A stretch of 64,000 bases of DNA from Burkholderia vietnamiensis LMG 10929 (GTDB lineage Bacteria; Pseudomonadota; Gammaproteobacteria; Burkholderiales; Burkholderiaceae), in assembly GCF_000959445.1 (NCBI RefSeq), contig NZ_CP009630.1:1674001-1738000 (forward strand), given 5' to 3'. The position numbers and the translations under genes were made by a program. Shown here one piece after another: positions 27,126-35,511 of the stretch. Within the stretch, counting starts at the first letter, position 1. Each line of letters starts with the position of its first letter. The notes beneath the pieces were generated by a model, which ran no database searches, was not told the DNA's origin, and was given only the letters and a program-made list of their open reading frames with translations.

Positions 27126-28658
27126 ATGAATGCTCCGGCCGTGGCAGCAGTGGCAGCCGATACGCCCCCCAGTTCCGCCGCAACCGACGCCGCACTGCGC
27201 GTCGCGGTGCAGCCGGTGATTCTCGCCGGCGGTTCCGGCACGCGCCTGTGGCCGATGTCGCGCGAGCACTATCCGAAGCAGCTGATCGGCCTGCTCGGCG
27301 ATCATTCGCTGCTGCAATCCACCGCGCTGCGCCTCGACGGTCTGGCCGCGTCGCATCCGGTCAACGACGACGTGCTGATCGTGTGCGGCGAGGATCATCG
27401 CTTCACGACCGCCGAGCAATTGCGCGTGACCGGCAAGCGCGCGTCGATCATGCTCGAGCCGCTCGGCCGCGATACGGCGCCGGCGCTGACGCTCGCCGCG
27501 CTGCGCATCGTCGCCGACGGCGGCGATGCGGTGATGACGGTGATGCCCGCCGACCACGCGGTCGCGGATCGCGCGCGCTTTCATGCGGCCGTCGCGGCCG
27601 GCGTGCATTGCGCGGCGCAAGGCAAGATCGCGACGATGGGGATCGTGCCGGCGCGCGCGGAGACGGGCTACGGCTACATCCGCATCGGCGCGCCGCTCGG
27701 CGATGCGGCCACCGGCGGGCTGGACGTGCGCCGCCTCGACCGCTTCGTCGAGAAGCCGCATCTCGAACTCGCGCGGCAGTACGTCGAATCGGGCGAATAC
27801 TGGTGGAACAGCGGGATCTTCATCGTGCGCGCGTCGGTGTGGCTCGACGCGATCCGCCGGCTCGAGCCCGAGATCCATGCGGCCTGCGAGCAGGCGGTTG
27901 CGAACGGCAAGCAGGACGGCGACTTCTTCCGCGTCGATCGCGACGCGTTCGCCGCGTCGCCGTCGAACTCGATCGACTACGCGGTGATGGAGCCGCTCGC
28001 GAGCCAGCCGCAGCTGTGCGAGAGCGTGGTCGTGCCGCTCGACGCCGGCTGGTCGGACGTCGGCTCGTGGGACGCGATCTGGCAGATCCTGCCGAAGGAC
28101 GACGCCGGCAACGTCGGCCGCGGCCACGTGCTGTTCGAGAACGCCGACTCGACGTTCGCGCATGCGGAGAGCCGCCTGGTCGCCTGTGTCGGCACGCAGA
28201 ATCTGGTCGTCGTCGAGACGCCCGACGCGGTGCTCGTCGCGGACAAATCGCGCGTGCAGGACGTGAAGAAGATCGTCGGCCGCATCAAGGCCGAGCGCGG
28301 CGCGGAAGCGACCGACCATCGCAAGGTCCATCGGCCGTGGGGCCACTACGACTCGGTCGACATGGGCGAGCGCTTTCAGGTCAAGCGCATCGTCGTGAAG
28401 CCGGGCGCGCGGCTGTCGCTGCAGATGCACCATCACCGCGCCGAGCACTGGATCGTCGTGCGCGGTACGGCGCGCATCACGCGCGGCGACGAAACCTTCC
28501 TGCTCTCCGAAAACGAATCGACCTACATTCCGCTCGGCGTGTCGCACCGGCTCGAGAACCCCGGCAAGATGCCGCTCGAACTGATCGAAGTCCAGTCGGG
28601 CGCGTATCTCGGCGAGGACGACATCGTCCGCTTCGACGATACCTACGGACGCCAATGA
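27126..28658 (+). CDS. bceA: BceA mannose-1-phosphate guanylyltransferase / mannose-6-phosphate isomerase
   Basis: A 510-residue bifunctional enzyme. The nucleotidyltransferase signature GGSGTRLWP is at residues 35-43 (followed by MSREHYPKQ). The C-terminal 80 residues are a cupin, with metal ligands in QMHHHRAEH (433-441) and SHRLE near 474, which is the phosphomannose isomerase half. It makes GDP-mannose, precursor of the mannose and rhamnose of cepacian. ATG 27126 follows GAGGAGAG. The residues before GGSG are a low-complexity Ala-rich extension. It is transcribed away from the rest of the cluster and ends at a strong terminator. Confidence 0.95.
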   Translation: MNAPAVAAVAADTPPSSAATDAALRVAVQPVILAGGSGTRLWPMSREHYPKQLIGLLGDHSLLQSTALRLDGLAASHPVNDDVLIVCGEDHRFTTAEQLRVTGKRASIMLEPLGRDTAPALTLAALRIVADGGDAVMTVMPADHAVADRARFHAAVAAGVHCAAQGKIATMGIVPARAETGYGYIRIGAPLGDAATGGLDVRRLDRFVEKPHLELARQYVESGEYWWNSGIFIVRASVWLDAIRRLEPEIHAACEQAVANGKQDGDFFRVDRDAFAASPSNSIDYAVMEPLASQPQLCESVVVPLDAGWSDVGSWDAIWQILPKDDAGNVGRGHVLFENADSTFAHAESRLVACVGTQNLVVVETPDAVLVADKSRVQDVKKIVGRIKAERGAEATDHRKVHRPWGHYDSVDMGERFQVKRIVVKPGARLSLQMHHHRAEHWIVVRGTARITRGDETFLLSENESTYIPLGVSHRLENPGKMPLELIEVQSGAYLGEDDIVRFDDTYGRQ

Positions 28659-28730
28659 AGCAACGCATGCCGGGCGCGCGGCTTCGCTTCAATGGCGCGC
28701 CCGGCAGGCAACGTTGCGCTCGAGGACCAC

Positions 28731-28771
28731 AAAAAAAGCGGGCGCCGTGTGACACACGGCGCCCGCTTTTT
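28731..28771. terminator. Bidirectional intrinsic terminator after bceA
   Basis: A hairpin at 28738-28766 with 14-bp perfect arms (GCGGGCGCCGTGTG and its complement around one A), preceded by seven A and followed by five T. It can stop bceA transcription rightward and that of the gene at 28786 leftward. Confidence 0.92.
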
Positions 28772-28785
28772 CGTCAAGACCGCGA

Positions 28786-29739
28786 TCAACCCACGCGGTA
28801 CGCGTACTCGCGGCGATCGGGCTGCACGGGATCGTTGCGGCCTTCGGCCAGCGCGGCGCCGCGACGCTCGGCGATGAAGCGCTTGATGTCCGACTCCGCG
28901 CGCGCGAGCGCGGACAGGCCGGCCAGCACTTCGCCTTGCGGTGCGTGCACGGGCTCGTCGCTCGCGCCGTGGCGATCGATCCACTGGCGCGCCCAGTCGA
29001 GCGCGTACTGCTCGGCTTCGTCCGCATCGGTGAAACGCGGACCGATCAGGCCCGAGCGCTCGACGCGACGGCCGTCCTGCGTGATCTCGGCCCACGCGCG
29101 ATACATCAGGTTCTGCACCGGCTGCGCGCTGCCGTAGATCGTATAGCCGCGATACTCGTCGACTTGCGGCTCGGCCGACGCGAAGCTCGCGGAGGACGGC
29201 CGGCCCTGACGCAGCCCGGCCGGGCGTGCGCCCGGCACGGTGAACGGCGATGCGGACGCACGCGCCGATTCGACGGCGGCGTCGCTCGACATCGTGGCCA
29301 GCGCCGTCGCACCTTCGCCATCCCAAACGTTTGCGCGCGCAACCGGTAGTTGCCACGATTCGGGGTTTTGCCAGAACACGCCGCGCAGGCGGTCGTTGTC
29401 CTGCACGGGCTCTGCGCGCGATGCCGGCGCGGCGGGCGCGGGCGGCGGCGGCACGTAGGCGAACGTGCGCCCGCTGAACTGCGTCAGCACGTCGATCATC
29501 TGAAGCAGCGTGCCGTTGGCGAGCCACTCCTCATAGCGGCGACGGCACGTCGGCCCGGACGGATAGCGCCCGGGAAGTTTGGACCATGCCTCGCCCGTCG
29601 TCAGGATCCACAGGACCGCGTTGGCAACGACGCGCGGTTCGGCACGCGGGCGGCCTCGGCGGTTCAGCCGGATCGGTTCATCGGCAATCAGCGTCGAAAG
29701 ACGAAACCACTCTTCATCGGTAAGCTCATCGAAGAACAT
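28786..29739 (-). CDS. Orphan protein with IS5-type transposase N-terminal domain (DUF4096-like)
   Basis: A 317-residue protein. Residues 1-90 match the DUF4096 N-terminal DNA-binding domain of IS4/IS5-family transposases (LTDEEWFRLSTLI, RRGRPRAEPRVVANAVLWIL, TTGEAWSKLPGRYPSG, CRRRYEEWLANGTLLQMIDVL). The DDE nuclease that should follow is missing. Instead come a Pro/Ala-rich linker, a middle part with FWQNPESWQLP, and a compact domain around VDEYRGYTIYGSAQPVQNLMYRAW with RFTDADEAEQYALDWARQWIDRH. No inverted repeats flank it. It looks like a domesticated DNA-binding protein, perhaps a regulator; the function is not known. ATG 29739 has a GGAGAG before it. Confidence 0.72.
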   Translation of the reverse strand: MFFDELTDEEWFRLSTLIADEPIRLNRRGRPRAEPRVVANAVLWILTTGEAWSKLPGRYPSGPTCRRRYEEWLANGTLLQMIDVLTQFSGRTFAYVPPPPAPAAPASRAEPVQDNDRLRGVFWQNPESWQLPVARANVWDGEGATALATMSSDAAVESARASASPFTVPGARPAGLRQGRPSSASFASAEPQVDEYRGYTIYGSAQPVQNLMYRAWAEITQDGRRVERSGLIGPRFTDADEAEQYALDWARQWIDRHGASDEPVHAPQGEVLAGLSALARAESDIKRFIAERRGAALAEGRNDPVQPDRREYAYRVG

Positions 29740-30925
29740 AGTAGATCTCTCCACGCAGCCAGGCCGGGGCTGCGATTGTCGCCGCCGCGTCACGCATCGC
29801 GCGACGCGGCGGCCCGGTTGCACATTATGTTTATCCGAATGTTGTGCATGCCGGCGCGGCACCGCCCTTCAACGGTGCCGCCATTCCCGGCAATGGCGCA
29901 CAAATCACGGTCTCACTCCAATGTGGGAATTTTTGTGCACGAAGCATACCATCCTCAGGGTTTATCTCAATATGACAATGACTTAATGTTACGTACTGAA
30001 ACAACCTGCCAAGGATGCGCAAACCATTTATGCTTGAATTTTTTTGATCGATCCTTATGCAGCGTGCTGGGAAGCCCCGTCCGGCGGGGCTGTGCGGGCG
30101 ATACGGCAGGTCCGCCCGGTATGGCGCAGCGGGTGCTCCGACCCTGACGCGGTAACAAACTCGGCACGTGGCGGCCAAAATCGGTAATTCAGGGAGAAAT
30201 TCGTAACAAGATATTCACGGATCGGTAAATCATTCAAATTGGCCGAAATGGAATTATCTTTGCGCACAATCTTTTTATTGTTTCTCTGCGAGTCGTGAAA
30301 AGCGGGGTTGACGCGCAATGCATGTTGTTTCCTGGTGTGCAAATTGAGCGGCCGGATTGCGGTGGCGGGCCGGCAACCGGGTGGGGCTTCATGCCGAATG
30401 GGACGGACGCGGAACACACGGCTCATGCGCGTATCGGGCATGAGTGACATGCGTGTCGGCAGCCAGATGGTTGAAGCCATGCGCGCGCGGATCGCACGGC
30501 AGCCGGCATCACTTCGCGCCGGGTCCACGCAATGCAGTCTTCGGCACAACGTCGCGATACCGCGAGAGCATATGGTTCAGCGGCCGACACGATGCTGGTC
30601 CCGTCGCACGCATCGCGGCGTCGATCGGAACGTCACCGGCAGCTAATACATATACATATGCGTCATGCGTCGGCCTGCGCGCGGCACCATGCCGTTGCGC
30701 GCGCAAGCGCTTCGACAGCGCCATGCTTGCAGCCCGCTTCGCCGCGACGCCGACGGGATCGCACGGCGCGAGCGGCGGCATAGCGCAGTTGACGTTGCGT
30801 ACGGACGTCCCGGATGGAACGTCAGAATGTCGCGCGCAGCTTCGCCTGTCATCCGCTGTTGCTCGCTGGCCGCAGCCATGCGCGGCGGAACCGCGTGCAC
30901 GACCTGCGGCACGCGCCACCGCAAG
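29740..30925. other. 1.2-kb gene-free stretch with a low-GC core
   Basis: No supportable gene on either strand. Bases about 29925-30060 and 30170-30310 are markedly lower in GC than the rest of the window and contain T-runs (for example near 30043-30050). GCACAAA (29898-29904) and TTTGTGC (29932-29938) form an inverted repeat, and AGCCCCG (30073-30079) pairs with CGGGGCT (30085-30091) without a T-run. CATAT/ATATG occurs near 30650-30660. It may be a relic of a transferred element or hold an unannotated RNA. Confidence 0.5.
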
Positions 30926-32194
30926 TCATGCATCCGCCGCGCGTCCGAGCAGCAATTCCCTTTCACGCGCATTGCGCGTCAACTCAGCGGCGCGCCGGAA
31001 TTCGACCTTCGCCTCGTCGGCGCGGCCGAGCTTCGCGAGCAGGTCGCCGCGTACGCTCGGCAGCCAGTGATAGCGTGCGAGCGCCGGGTCGTCGCGCAGC
31101 GCATCGACGAGCTCCAGTGCGGCGGCCGGTCCGAACGCCATCCCGACCGCTACCGCGCGATTGAGCGCGACGACCGGCGAAGGCGCGACTTCGGCGAGTG
31201 CGTCGTACAGCGCGACGATCTGCGCCCAGTCGGTGTCCGCTGCGGTGTGCGCACGCGCATGGCAGGCCGCCAACGCGGCCTGCAGCGCATACGGCCCGCG
31301 CACACCGCCGAGCTTCGTCGCCCGCTCGAGCGCCGCGAGGCCGCGGCGGATCAGCAGCGGATCCCAGCGGCTGCGGTCCTGATCGAGCAGCAGCACGGGC
31401 CGCCCGTCGGCATCGGTGCGCGCGTGCATGCGCGACGCCTGCAACTCCATCAGCGCGAGCAGCCCGAGCACCTCGCTTTCATCGGGCATCAGCCCGGCCA
31501 GCACGCGGCCGAGACGCAACGCCTCGTCGCACAGCGCGGGGCGCGTCCAGTCGTCGCCGGCGGTCGCCGCATGGCCTTCGTTGAAGATCAGATAGAGCAC
31601 TTCGAGCACCGACGCGAGCCGCGCGGGCCGCGCCTCGGCGGCCGGCACCTCGAACGGCACGCGCGCCGCCGCGAGCGTGCGCTTCGCACGCACGATGCGC
31701 TGCGCGATCGTCGGCTCCGGCGACAGGAACGCGCGCGCGATCTCGCCGGTGGTCAGCCCGCCGAGCAGCCGCAAGGTCAGCGCGACGCGCGCATCGGCCG
31801 ACAGCACCGGATGGCACGACGTGAAGATCAGTCGCAGCAGGTCGTCGCCAATGTCGTCCGCGCGCGCGTCGGCGAGCGCATCGGCGATGTCCGGCACGAC
31901 GTGCGCTTCGAGCGCGTCCATTTCGTGACCGAGCTGATCGCGCTTGGCCGCGTGCAGCGACTCCTGGCGCACGCGGTCGAGCGCACGGCGCTTCACGGCG
32001 GTCATCAGCCACGCGGCCGGATTGTCGGGCACGCCGTCGACCGGCCAGTGCTCGAGCGCCGCGACGAGCGTGTCCTGGGCGAGTTCCTCGGCCACGCCGA
32101 GGTCGCGCACCACCCGCGCGGCGCGCGCGATGATCTTCGGCGCCTCGATTCGCCACACGGCCTCGATCGCACGATCGGTCGCCTCGCGGGTCAC
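30926..32194 (-). CDS. ECF42-type RNA polymerase sigma factor with C-terminal TPR-like extension
   Basis: A 422-residue sigma factor, about twice the usual ECF length. Region 2 reads IARAARVVRDLGVAEELAQDTLVAALEHWP and region 4 LTLRLLGGLTTGEIARAFLSPEPTIAQRIVRAKRTL; the long C-terminal half (LEVLYLIFNEGH, LLLDQDRSRWD, ALAACHARAHTAADTDWAQIVALYDAL, NRAVAVGMAFG) is the helical domain of the ECF42 group, which is regulated without a membrane anti-sigma factor and is linked to DGPF proteins. Both DGPF partners lie upstream. GTG 32194 is chosen because homology begins there and it overlaps an upstream stop (GTGA). In-frame upstream starts would add a Gly-Asp-Tyr repeat tail. Confidence 0.85.
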   Translation of the reverse strand: MTREATDRAIEAVWRIEAPKIIARAARVVRDLGVAEELAQDTLVAALEHWPVDGVPDNPAAWLMTAVKRRALDRVRQESLHAAKRDQLGHEMDALEAHVVPDIADALADARADDIGDDLLRLIFTSCHPVLSADARVALTLRLLGGLTTGEIARAFLSPEPTIAQRIVRAKRTLAAARVPFEVPAAEARPARLASVLEVLYLIFNEGHAATAGDDWTRPALCDEALRLGRVLAGLMPDESEVLGLLALMELQASRMHARTDADGRPVLLLDQDRSRWDPLLIRRGLAALERATKLGGVRGPYALQAALAACHARAHTAADTDWAQIVALYDALAEVAPSPVVALNRAVAVGMAFGPAAALELVDALRDDPALARYHWLPSVRGDLLAKLGRADEAKVEFRRAAELTRNARERELLLGRAADA

Positions 32195-32601
32195 GCCGAG
32201 GGCCCCTGGGCGGGGGTGGGTGGCCGGGGCGCGATGGCCTCGATGGCCGCGATGGTGGCGATGGCCGCCGTGGTCGCCGTGGTCGCCGTAGTCGCCGTAG
32301 TCGCCGTAGTCGCCGTAGTCGCCGTAGTCGCCGTAGTCGCCGTAGTCGCCGTAGTCGCCGTAGTCGCCGTAGTCGCCGTAGTCGCCGTAGTCGCCGTAGT
32401 CGCCGTAGTCGCCGGGGTAGCCGTGGTCCTCACGGTCCATGCGGTCGGCACTGTCCTCACGCTCCTCGCAGTCCTCATGGTCAGCACTGCCTTCGGAGCC
32501 CCCAAGCCCCCAGCGCCCGACACGCAACCGAACGCACCATCGAACGCCGCCACGCGTTCGCCCCGCGCCGCCGGCAAAGCGATGAAGGTCATGTCGTCCA
32601 T
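32191..32601 (-). CDS. Doubtful small ORF spanning the 9-bp repeat
   Basis: An open frame of 136 codons starting with MDDMTFIALPAARGERVAAFDGAF, 23 bases after the upstream DGPF stop and ending in a GTGA overlap with the sigma-factor start. The second half is a Thr-Thr-Ala repeat from the 9-bp minisatellite. The position is what a coupled operon gene would have, but there is no good ribosome-binding site, no recognisable domain, and all frames are open through the repeat. It may be only a spacer or a decayed gene. Confidence 0.2.
   Translation of the reverse strand: MDDMTFIALPAARGERVAAFDGAFGCVSGAGGLGAPKAVLTMRTARSVRTVPTAWTVRTTATPATTATTATTATTATTATTATTATTATTATTATTATTATTATTATTATTAAIATIAAIEAIAPRPPTPAQGPSA
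32270..32413. repeat. 9-bp minisatellite, 14 perfect plus 2 variant copies
   Basis: GTAGTCGCC is repeated 14 times without a mismatch from 32288 to 32413, preceded by two GTGGTCGCC copies at 32270-32287 and by more degenerate ATGGCCGCx units. The unit is a multiple of three, so copy-number change keeps the frame. On the minus strand it encodes Gly-Asp-Tyr in the sigma-factor frame and Ala-Thr-Thr in another. It sits just before the sigma-factor start. Confidence 0.97.
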
Positions 32602-32624
32602 GGCGATCACCCGACGACGTGGAA

Positions 32625-33047
32625 TCAAACGCCGCGGCCGTGGCCGACGTTCAACTCGCGGAACCGTTCGACCGCGTCGCTCGGCGTCAGGTCGTCGAGT
32701 TCGAACAGCGGACGCACCTCGATCTCGCAGTCCATTTCCGCACCGAACGGCGCCGGAAACCGCCGCGTCCACTCGAGCGCTTCGTCGCGCGAACGCACCT
32801 GGATCAGCGTGTAGCCGGCGATCAGTTCCTTCGTTTCCGCGAACGGGCCGTCGACCACCGTGCCCTTGCCGCCGCTGTACCGCACACGCCAGCCGCTCGC
32901 GCTCGGCCGCAGGCCGTTCGCATCGAGCAGCACGCCGGCCTTCGCCAGTTCCTCGTGATAGACCGTCATCGCCTCGACCAGCCGGTCGTCCGGCAACGCG
33001 TCGGACTCGCTCACGGCGGTCGCCCGGATCATGATCATGAATCGCAT
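32625..33047 (-). CDS. DGPF/YCII-domain protein, ECF42 partner
   Basis: A 140-residue protein of the YCII-related family. The eponymous DGPF (residues 66-69, in VDGPFAETKELIAGY) and the start MRFMIMIRA are typical. YCII domains are ferredoxin-like folds, some with suspected catalytic His/Asp residues; DGPF proteins are genetically linked to ECF42 sigma factors but their biochemical role is open. AAGGAG lies ahead of ATG 33047. Its stop is 430 bases before the sigma gene start, the space being filled by the 9-bp repeat region. Confidence 0.88.
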   Translation of the reverse strand: MRFMIMIRATAVSESDALPDDRLVEAMTVYHEELAKAGVLLDANGLRPSASGWRVRYSGGKGTVVDGPFAETKELIAGYTLIQVRSRDEALEWTRRFPAPFGAEMDCEIEVRPLFELDDLTPSDAVERFRELNVGHGRGV

Positions 33048-33172
33048 CGCTCGCTCCTTGTCATCGGTGGAAAAGGCAGCCGTTCATCGGCGCCTTGACC
33101 CTACGACGCGCCGCACGCGGACGGATCGACGTGTTGCACGCCGAATCAGGGTAAATACCGACGCGGCGCTCG

Positions 33173-33526
33173 TCACAGGAAGCACGGGCCTACCGCGCGT
33201 ACCTCGACCGTGCACCATTGGGCGGCCGGGCACTGGCGCGCGATCTCGATCGCTTCGTCGCGCGTGTCGACGTCGACGAGGAAGAAGCCGCCGATCATTT
33301 CCTTCGCCTCGGCGAACGGGCCGTCGATCAGGCGCGTGTCGCCGTCGCGCACCTGCACACGCGTCGCGCGCTCGGAACGCTCGAGCGACTCGACGCCGCG
33401 CAACACGCCGCGCGCTTGCAGCGTGCCGGCGAACTCCACCATCCGCGCGTATAGCGCCTGCCCTTCCTCGAGCGTGCGTTCGGCACGCTGGTCGGTCGGT
33501 TCGACTATCAACAGCATGTAGGACAT
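33173..33526 (-). CDS. DGPF/YCII-domain protein, first gene of the ECF42 operon
   Basis: A 117-residue paralogue of the next gene with the DGPF motif at residues 68-71 (LIDGPFAEAKEMIGGFFLV) and the family N-terminus MSYMLLIVEP. It is the first gene of the three-gene unit and follows GGGAGAG. The two DGPF proteins share the core but differ in length and surface residues, so they may form a heteromer or act in series. A 125-base gap separates them. Confidence 0.88.
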   Translation of the reverse strand: MSYMLLIVEPTDQRAERTLEEGQALYARMVEFAGTLQARGVLRGVESLERSERATRVQVRDGDTRLIDGPFAEAKEMIGGFFLVDVDTRDEAIEIARQCPAAQWCTVEVRAVGPCFL

Positions 33527-34258
33527 CGTGCTCTCCCGTGGCGGCCGTACGCAGTATTGAACGCGCGGGCCGGAATGACGCGGCGGATGCAAAGCGTAGC
33601 AGCCGCTGCCGCGCGCGGCGACCGGCGCGGCTCCAATGGTGATTTCTCACGCTGCAAGCGATTTTGCCTTCAACCGGCGTGGCTGGCGTCCGGATTTTGC
33701 TGCGGCAAACGGATCGACGTGATGCGCACTACTCGACACGCCGCCCGTGCGACGCCCCACCGGCCAGCCCGCTCTCCGCGCGCGCATTCTGCCGTTGCAT
33801 CGCCGGCCTTGCCCGGATTACAAAACCGGCACGCAACGAGCGACGCGTTACGCACGCCTGCACAACGAACGGCAGCGCGCGACCACGCGTTACGCGCCAC
33901 GGGCCGTGGCACAGCGGGCCCCCCAACAGCAGGCACACAACCTGCTGCACGCATCAGCGTCGATTAGTGCAATTGCATCAGCACCATGCGTGCAACGGCA
34001 CTATTTACCGGATCCATCGCGGCGGGCCATATTTACCGGACGCTTGCTTCATCGCCCACGTCCGCTACGCCGCCGCGACCGATCGCGACATTTTTTAACC
34101 GCCGTCCCGCCCGCGTGGCGCAAGGCGCTCAGGGAAGCGCGCCGACGAATTGAAAATTTGTATCGAAACTCAGGCGGACGATATGAATCTCATTGGATGC
34201 TGGGTTTCGTCTTATCTTCAAAGTGGCGTGTAAATCAAATCGAAGGAGGATAAACACC
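33527..34258. other. Gene-free stretch ahead of the DUF883 gene, with a direct repeat
   Basis: About 730 bases with no supportable gene. GC falls toward 33950-34250. The 11-mer TATTTACCGGA occurs at 34002-34012 and again at 34030-34040, 28 bp apart and on the same face of the helix give or take, which resembles paired activator sites. The region must hold the promoter of the DUF883 gene and that of the leftward DGPF operon. Confidence 0.45.
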
Positions 34259-34645
34259 ATGGCGCTCACCGACTCGATCGAACACAAGCTCGACCGCGGG
34301 CTGTCCGAGCTCCGACGCACCGGCCGGCGCGTCGGACGCAGCACCCGTTCGGCTGCTCGCGACCTGCACGAGGACGTCACCGACGACCTGCGCAGCCTCG
34401 TCGACGAACTCGAAGATCTGCTGAAGAACGATGGCGACGGCGATATCGCGGCGCTGCGCAAGCGCGTCCAGGCGCGGCTCGACGAAGCGCGCAGCAGGCT
34501 CGACTACGCGTCGGGCAACGCAGCCGTCCGGTTGCGCGAATCGGCCGAACGCATGGCGCAGGTCGTCCACGACAACCCGTGGCAGACGGCCGGCGTCGTC
34601 GGCGGCCTCGCATTCGTCGTAGGCCTGCTCCTTGCCCGCCGCTGA
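34259..34645 (+). CDS. DUF883 (ElaB/YqjD-like) membrane-anchored protein
   Basis: A 128-residue protein with a charged helical body and a C-terminal TM helix (QTAGVVGGLAFVVGLLLARR), preceded by NPW, the standard DUF883 ending. E. coli relatives ElaB and YqjD are stationary-phase, RpoS-dependent inner-membrane proteins that bind ribosomes. ATG 34259 is fixed by AAGGAGG at 34243-34249; the upstream in-frame start lacks such a site. It is 52 bases ahead of a SYLF lipoprotein gene and likely cotranscribed, suggesting an envelope or stationary-phase stress unit. Confidence 0.9.
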   Translation: MALTDSIEHKLDRGLSELRRTGRRVGRSTRSAARDLHEDVTDDLRSLVDELEDLLKNDGDGDIAALRKRVQARLDEARSRLDYASGNAAVRLRESAERMAQVVHDNPWQTAGVVGGLAFVVGLLLARR

Positions 34646-34697
34646 ACCGGGCCGCTCGTCCCGCTCGTCCTCAACCCGACAACGAAGGAGAATCGCC

Positions 34698-35282
34698 ATG
34701 CAGAAGTCCCTCGCACTGAAAGCCGCCACCGCCGTGATGCTCGGCAGCCTCGCCCTTGCCGGTTGCACGACCACCCCCGACCGACCCGACAACGCCTCGG
34801 CCAGCGCGTCGAAACGCGAGTCGATCGACGCGAGCGTGAATGCGACGCTGTCGCGCCTCTATTCGACGGTGCCCGGCTCCCGCGATCTCGTGTCGAAGGC
34901 GCGCGGCGTGCTGGTGTTCCCGAACGTGCTGCAGGCCGGCTTCATCGTCGGCGGCCAGTCCGGCAACGGCGCGCTGCGCGTCGGCGGCAGCACCGTCGGC
35001 TACTACAACACGTCGTCGCTGTCGGTCGGGCTGCAGGCCGGCGCGCAGTCGAAGGCGATCGTGTTCCTGTTCATGACGCAGGATGCCCTCGACACGTTCC
35101 GCAAGTCGGAAGGCTGGTCGGCCGGCGCCGATGCGTCGGTTGCGGTCGTGAAGGTCGGTGCGAACGGCGCGGTCGACACCAATACGGCCACCGCCCCGGT
35201 CGAGGTGCTGGTACTGACGAACGCCGGCCTGATGGGCGACCTGTCGGTGAACGGCACCAAGATCACCAGGCTCCACATCTGA
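34698..35282 (+). CDS. SYLF-domain (YSC84-like) lipoprotein
   Basis: A 194-residue lipoprotein: the signal peptide ends in LAGC with the lipidated Cys at residue 23. The rest is the SYLF lipid-binding domain, recognised from SKARGVLVFPNVLQAGFIVGG, then GSTVGYYNTSSLSVGLQAG and FLFMTQDALDTFRKSEGWSAG. Bacterial members are periplasmic and bind phospholipid. GAAGGAG at 34684-34690 supports the start. It follows the DUF883 gene and is closed by an intrinsic terminator. Confidence 0.92.
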   Translation: MQKSLALKAATAVMLGSLALAGCTTTPDRPDNASASASKRESIDASVNATLSRLYSTVPGSRDLVSKARGVLVFPNVLQAGFIVGGQSGNGALRVGGSTVGYYNTSSLSVGLQAGAQSKAIVFLFMTQDALDTFRKSEGWSAGADASVAVVKVGANGAVDTNTATAPVEVLVLTNAGLMGDLSVNGTKITRLHI

Positions 35283-35319
35283 CGCTCCGGCGCGGCGCCG
35301 CCGCGCCCGCTGCCCAGCA

Positions 35320-35346
35320 ACGCCGCGGCCCGTGCCGCGGCGTTTT
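35320..35346 (+). terminator. Intrinsic terminator after the SYLF lipoprotein gene
   Basis: ACGCCGCGGC (35320-35329) pairs perfectly with GCCGCGGCGT (35334-35343) over a 4-base loop and runs into TTTT (35343-35346). It is 38 bases past the stop codon. Confidence 0.85.
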
Positions 35347-35511
35347 CGTGTGCGCGCCGCGCAGCGGCTATGACGCGGCCCCCTTTGCGGGCATACTGCG
35401 ATCCGGGCCGCCGTGCGGTGCGCGTCGCCGTGAACCGTGACGTTCGCGAGCCGATCGCGCCCGAGGCAACGAGATTCAATCAAACCAGGCATCAATCTGC
35501 GCGAACCATCC

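Noticed and set aside
28786..29739. Insertion sequence call for the transposase-domain gene
   Set aside because: No DDE catalytic domain, no terminal inverted repeats and no target duplication were found.
30073..30091. Hairpin AGCCCCG/CGGGGCT considered as a terminator
   Set aside because: No T-run on either side and no gene ends nearby.
30055..30549. A 164-codon minus-strand frame in the low-GC gap
   Set aside because: No ribosome site, mixed composition and no recognisable domain; probably chance openness.
32270..32527. (Gly-Asp-Tyr)n extension as the definite N-terminus of the sigma factor
   Set aside because: Family homology begins at the GTG at 32194, and all frames are open through the repeat; kept only as an alternative.
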